Source: Nectonema munidae (lineage: Eukaryota > Nematomorpha > Nectonematoida > Nectonematidae). Taken from it: a stretch of DNA of 64,000 bases. The notes below the pieces were generated by a model, which saw only the letters and a program-made list of their open reading frames with translations, was not told where the DNA came from and did not search any database. This document shows, piece by piece, positions 63,441 to 64,000 of the stretch (the first letter of the stretch is position 1; every line of letters begins with the position of its first letter). Both the position numbers and the translations under genes were made by a program. The stretch is taken from positions 62,001-126,000 of the forward strand of contig JAUIRK010000330.1 in the NCBI GenBank assembly GCA_030549495.1, written 5' to 3'.

Positions 63441-64000
63441 TCAAAGGAGTGTTTTGTTATCTACCTACCAACCTACCTTTAAATACATGAAAGAATTTGT
63501 CATTAAAATTATGAATTTTTCACAATCCGGATAATTTCATTAGATGAATACATTTTTTATCTTCTGTTAGCATAAACGAGTTATGACATATATTCACAAT
63601 AAATGATAATATAGCGTTACTAAAATATGTGCATATATATCAAAACATAAGGTTCTTATAACTAATCTACTTCATATAAGTATATATTTAGTTTTTTTCC
63701 AATTTTATATTTTGTAAACATTTTTATCCAATTGTATACAATTCCATATATTAGGTTTGGAGAGGATGTTATTGTGTATGCAAGGATTTGGGCAATATAT
63801 TACAAAAATATCATTATTTTTCAAGGTGTGTAATGTAGACTTGATGAGCTCCATTTTTTAAATGATTTTTACATGAGTTTTCAAAGTTTACTTGTACAAA
63901 ATATTTTCTTGCGGGAAAACTAATTTTCGAATAGCGATATATATATTATATATATATATATTTATGAAGACAAATAGAAAACACATAAAAAGTTATAATT
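63441..64000. other. AT-rich end of window
   Basis: Only (TA)n-type sequence near 63940; no gene or inverted terminus matching the pogo element. Confidence 0.5.

Overview
This is an AT-rich animal nuclear DNA window. Short exons sit in long repeat-filled introns, with GT/AG splice sites and AATAAA poly(A) signals. The repeat set (Tigger/pogo, hAT, Merlin, TTAA-flanked piggyBac-like MITEs, tRNA-derived SINEs, jockey/CR1-type LINEs) and the presence of a putative neuropeptide precursor point to an invertebrate, most likely an arthropod. A crustacean such as a copepod would fit, but that is inference. The sequence does not name the species.

Layout. 1-21.6 kb (+): almost all of a nuclear receptor-binding protein (NRBP/Madm) pseudokinase gene, 12 exons encoding 470 residues up to the stop codon; only the 5' exon(s) lie before the window. 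Its introns hold a LINE 3' fragment, several TTAA MITEs, a 667-bp hAT-like element with an exact 8-bp target duplication, a deleted Tigger, a Tigger-derived MITE and a diverged 300-bp duplication. 21.6-47 kb: a 25-kb gene-poor stretch with tRNA-like SINEs and MITEs and no gene I can defend. 47.0-47.7 kb (+): a secreted, dibasic-processed peptide precursor, the most novel-looking coding sequence here. 51.9-54.8 kb (-): a complete two-exon GPN3 (GPN-loop GTPase 3) gene with a decayed hAT transposase in its intron. 55-59 kb: G/C-run MITEs, a CTAAC-rich tandem repeat, and a Merlin transposon with terminal inverted repeats inserted in that repeat. 60.1-62.1 kb: a 5'-truncated LINE with a nearly intact reverse transcriptase. 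62.2-63.4 kb (-): a pogo/Tigger transposase remnant.

The three host genes do not form a pathway. NRBP is a signalling and trafficking pseudokinase scaffold, GPN3 serves RNA polymerase II assembly and import, and the peptide precursor is a candidate hormone gene. Element boundaries are by eye. Family assignments rest on recognised protein motifs, not on database searches.
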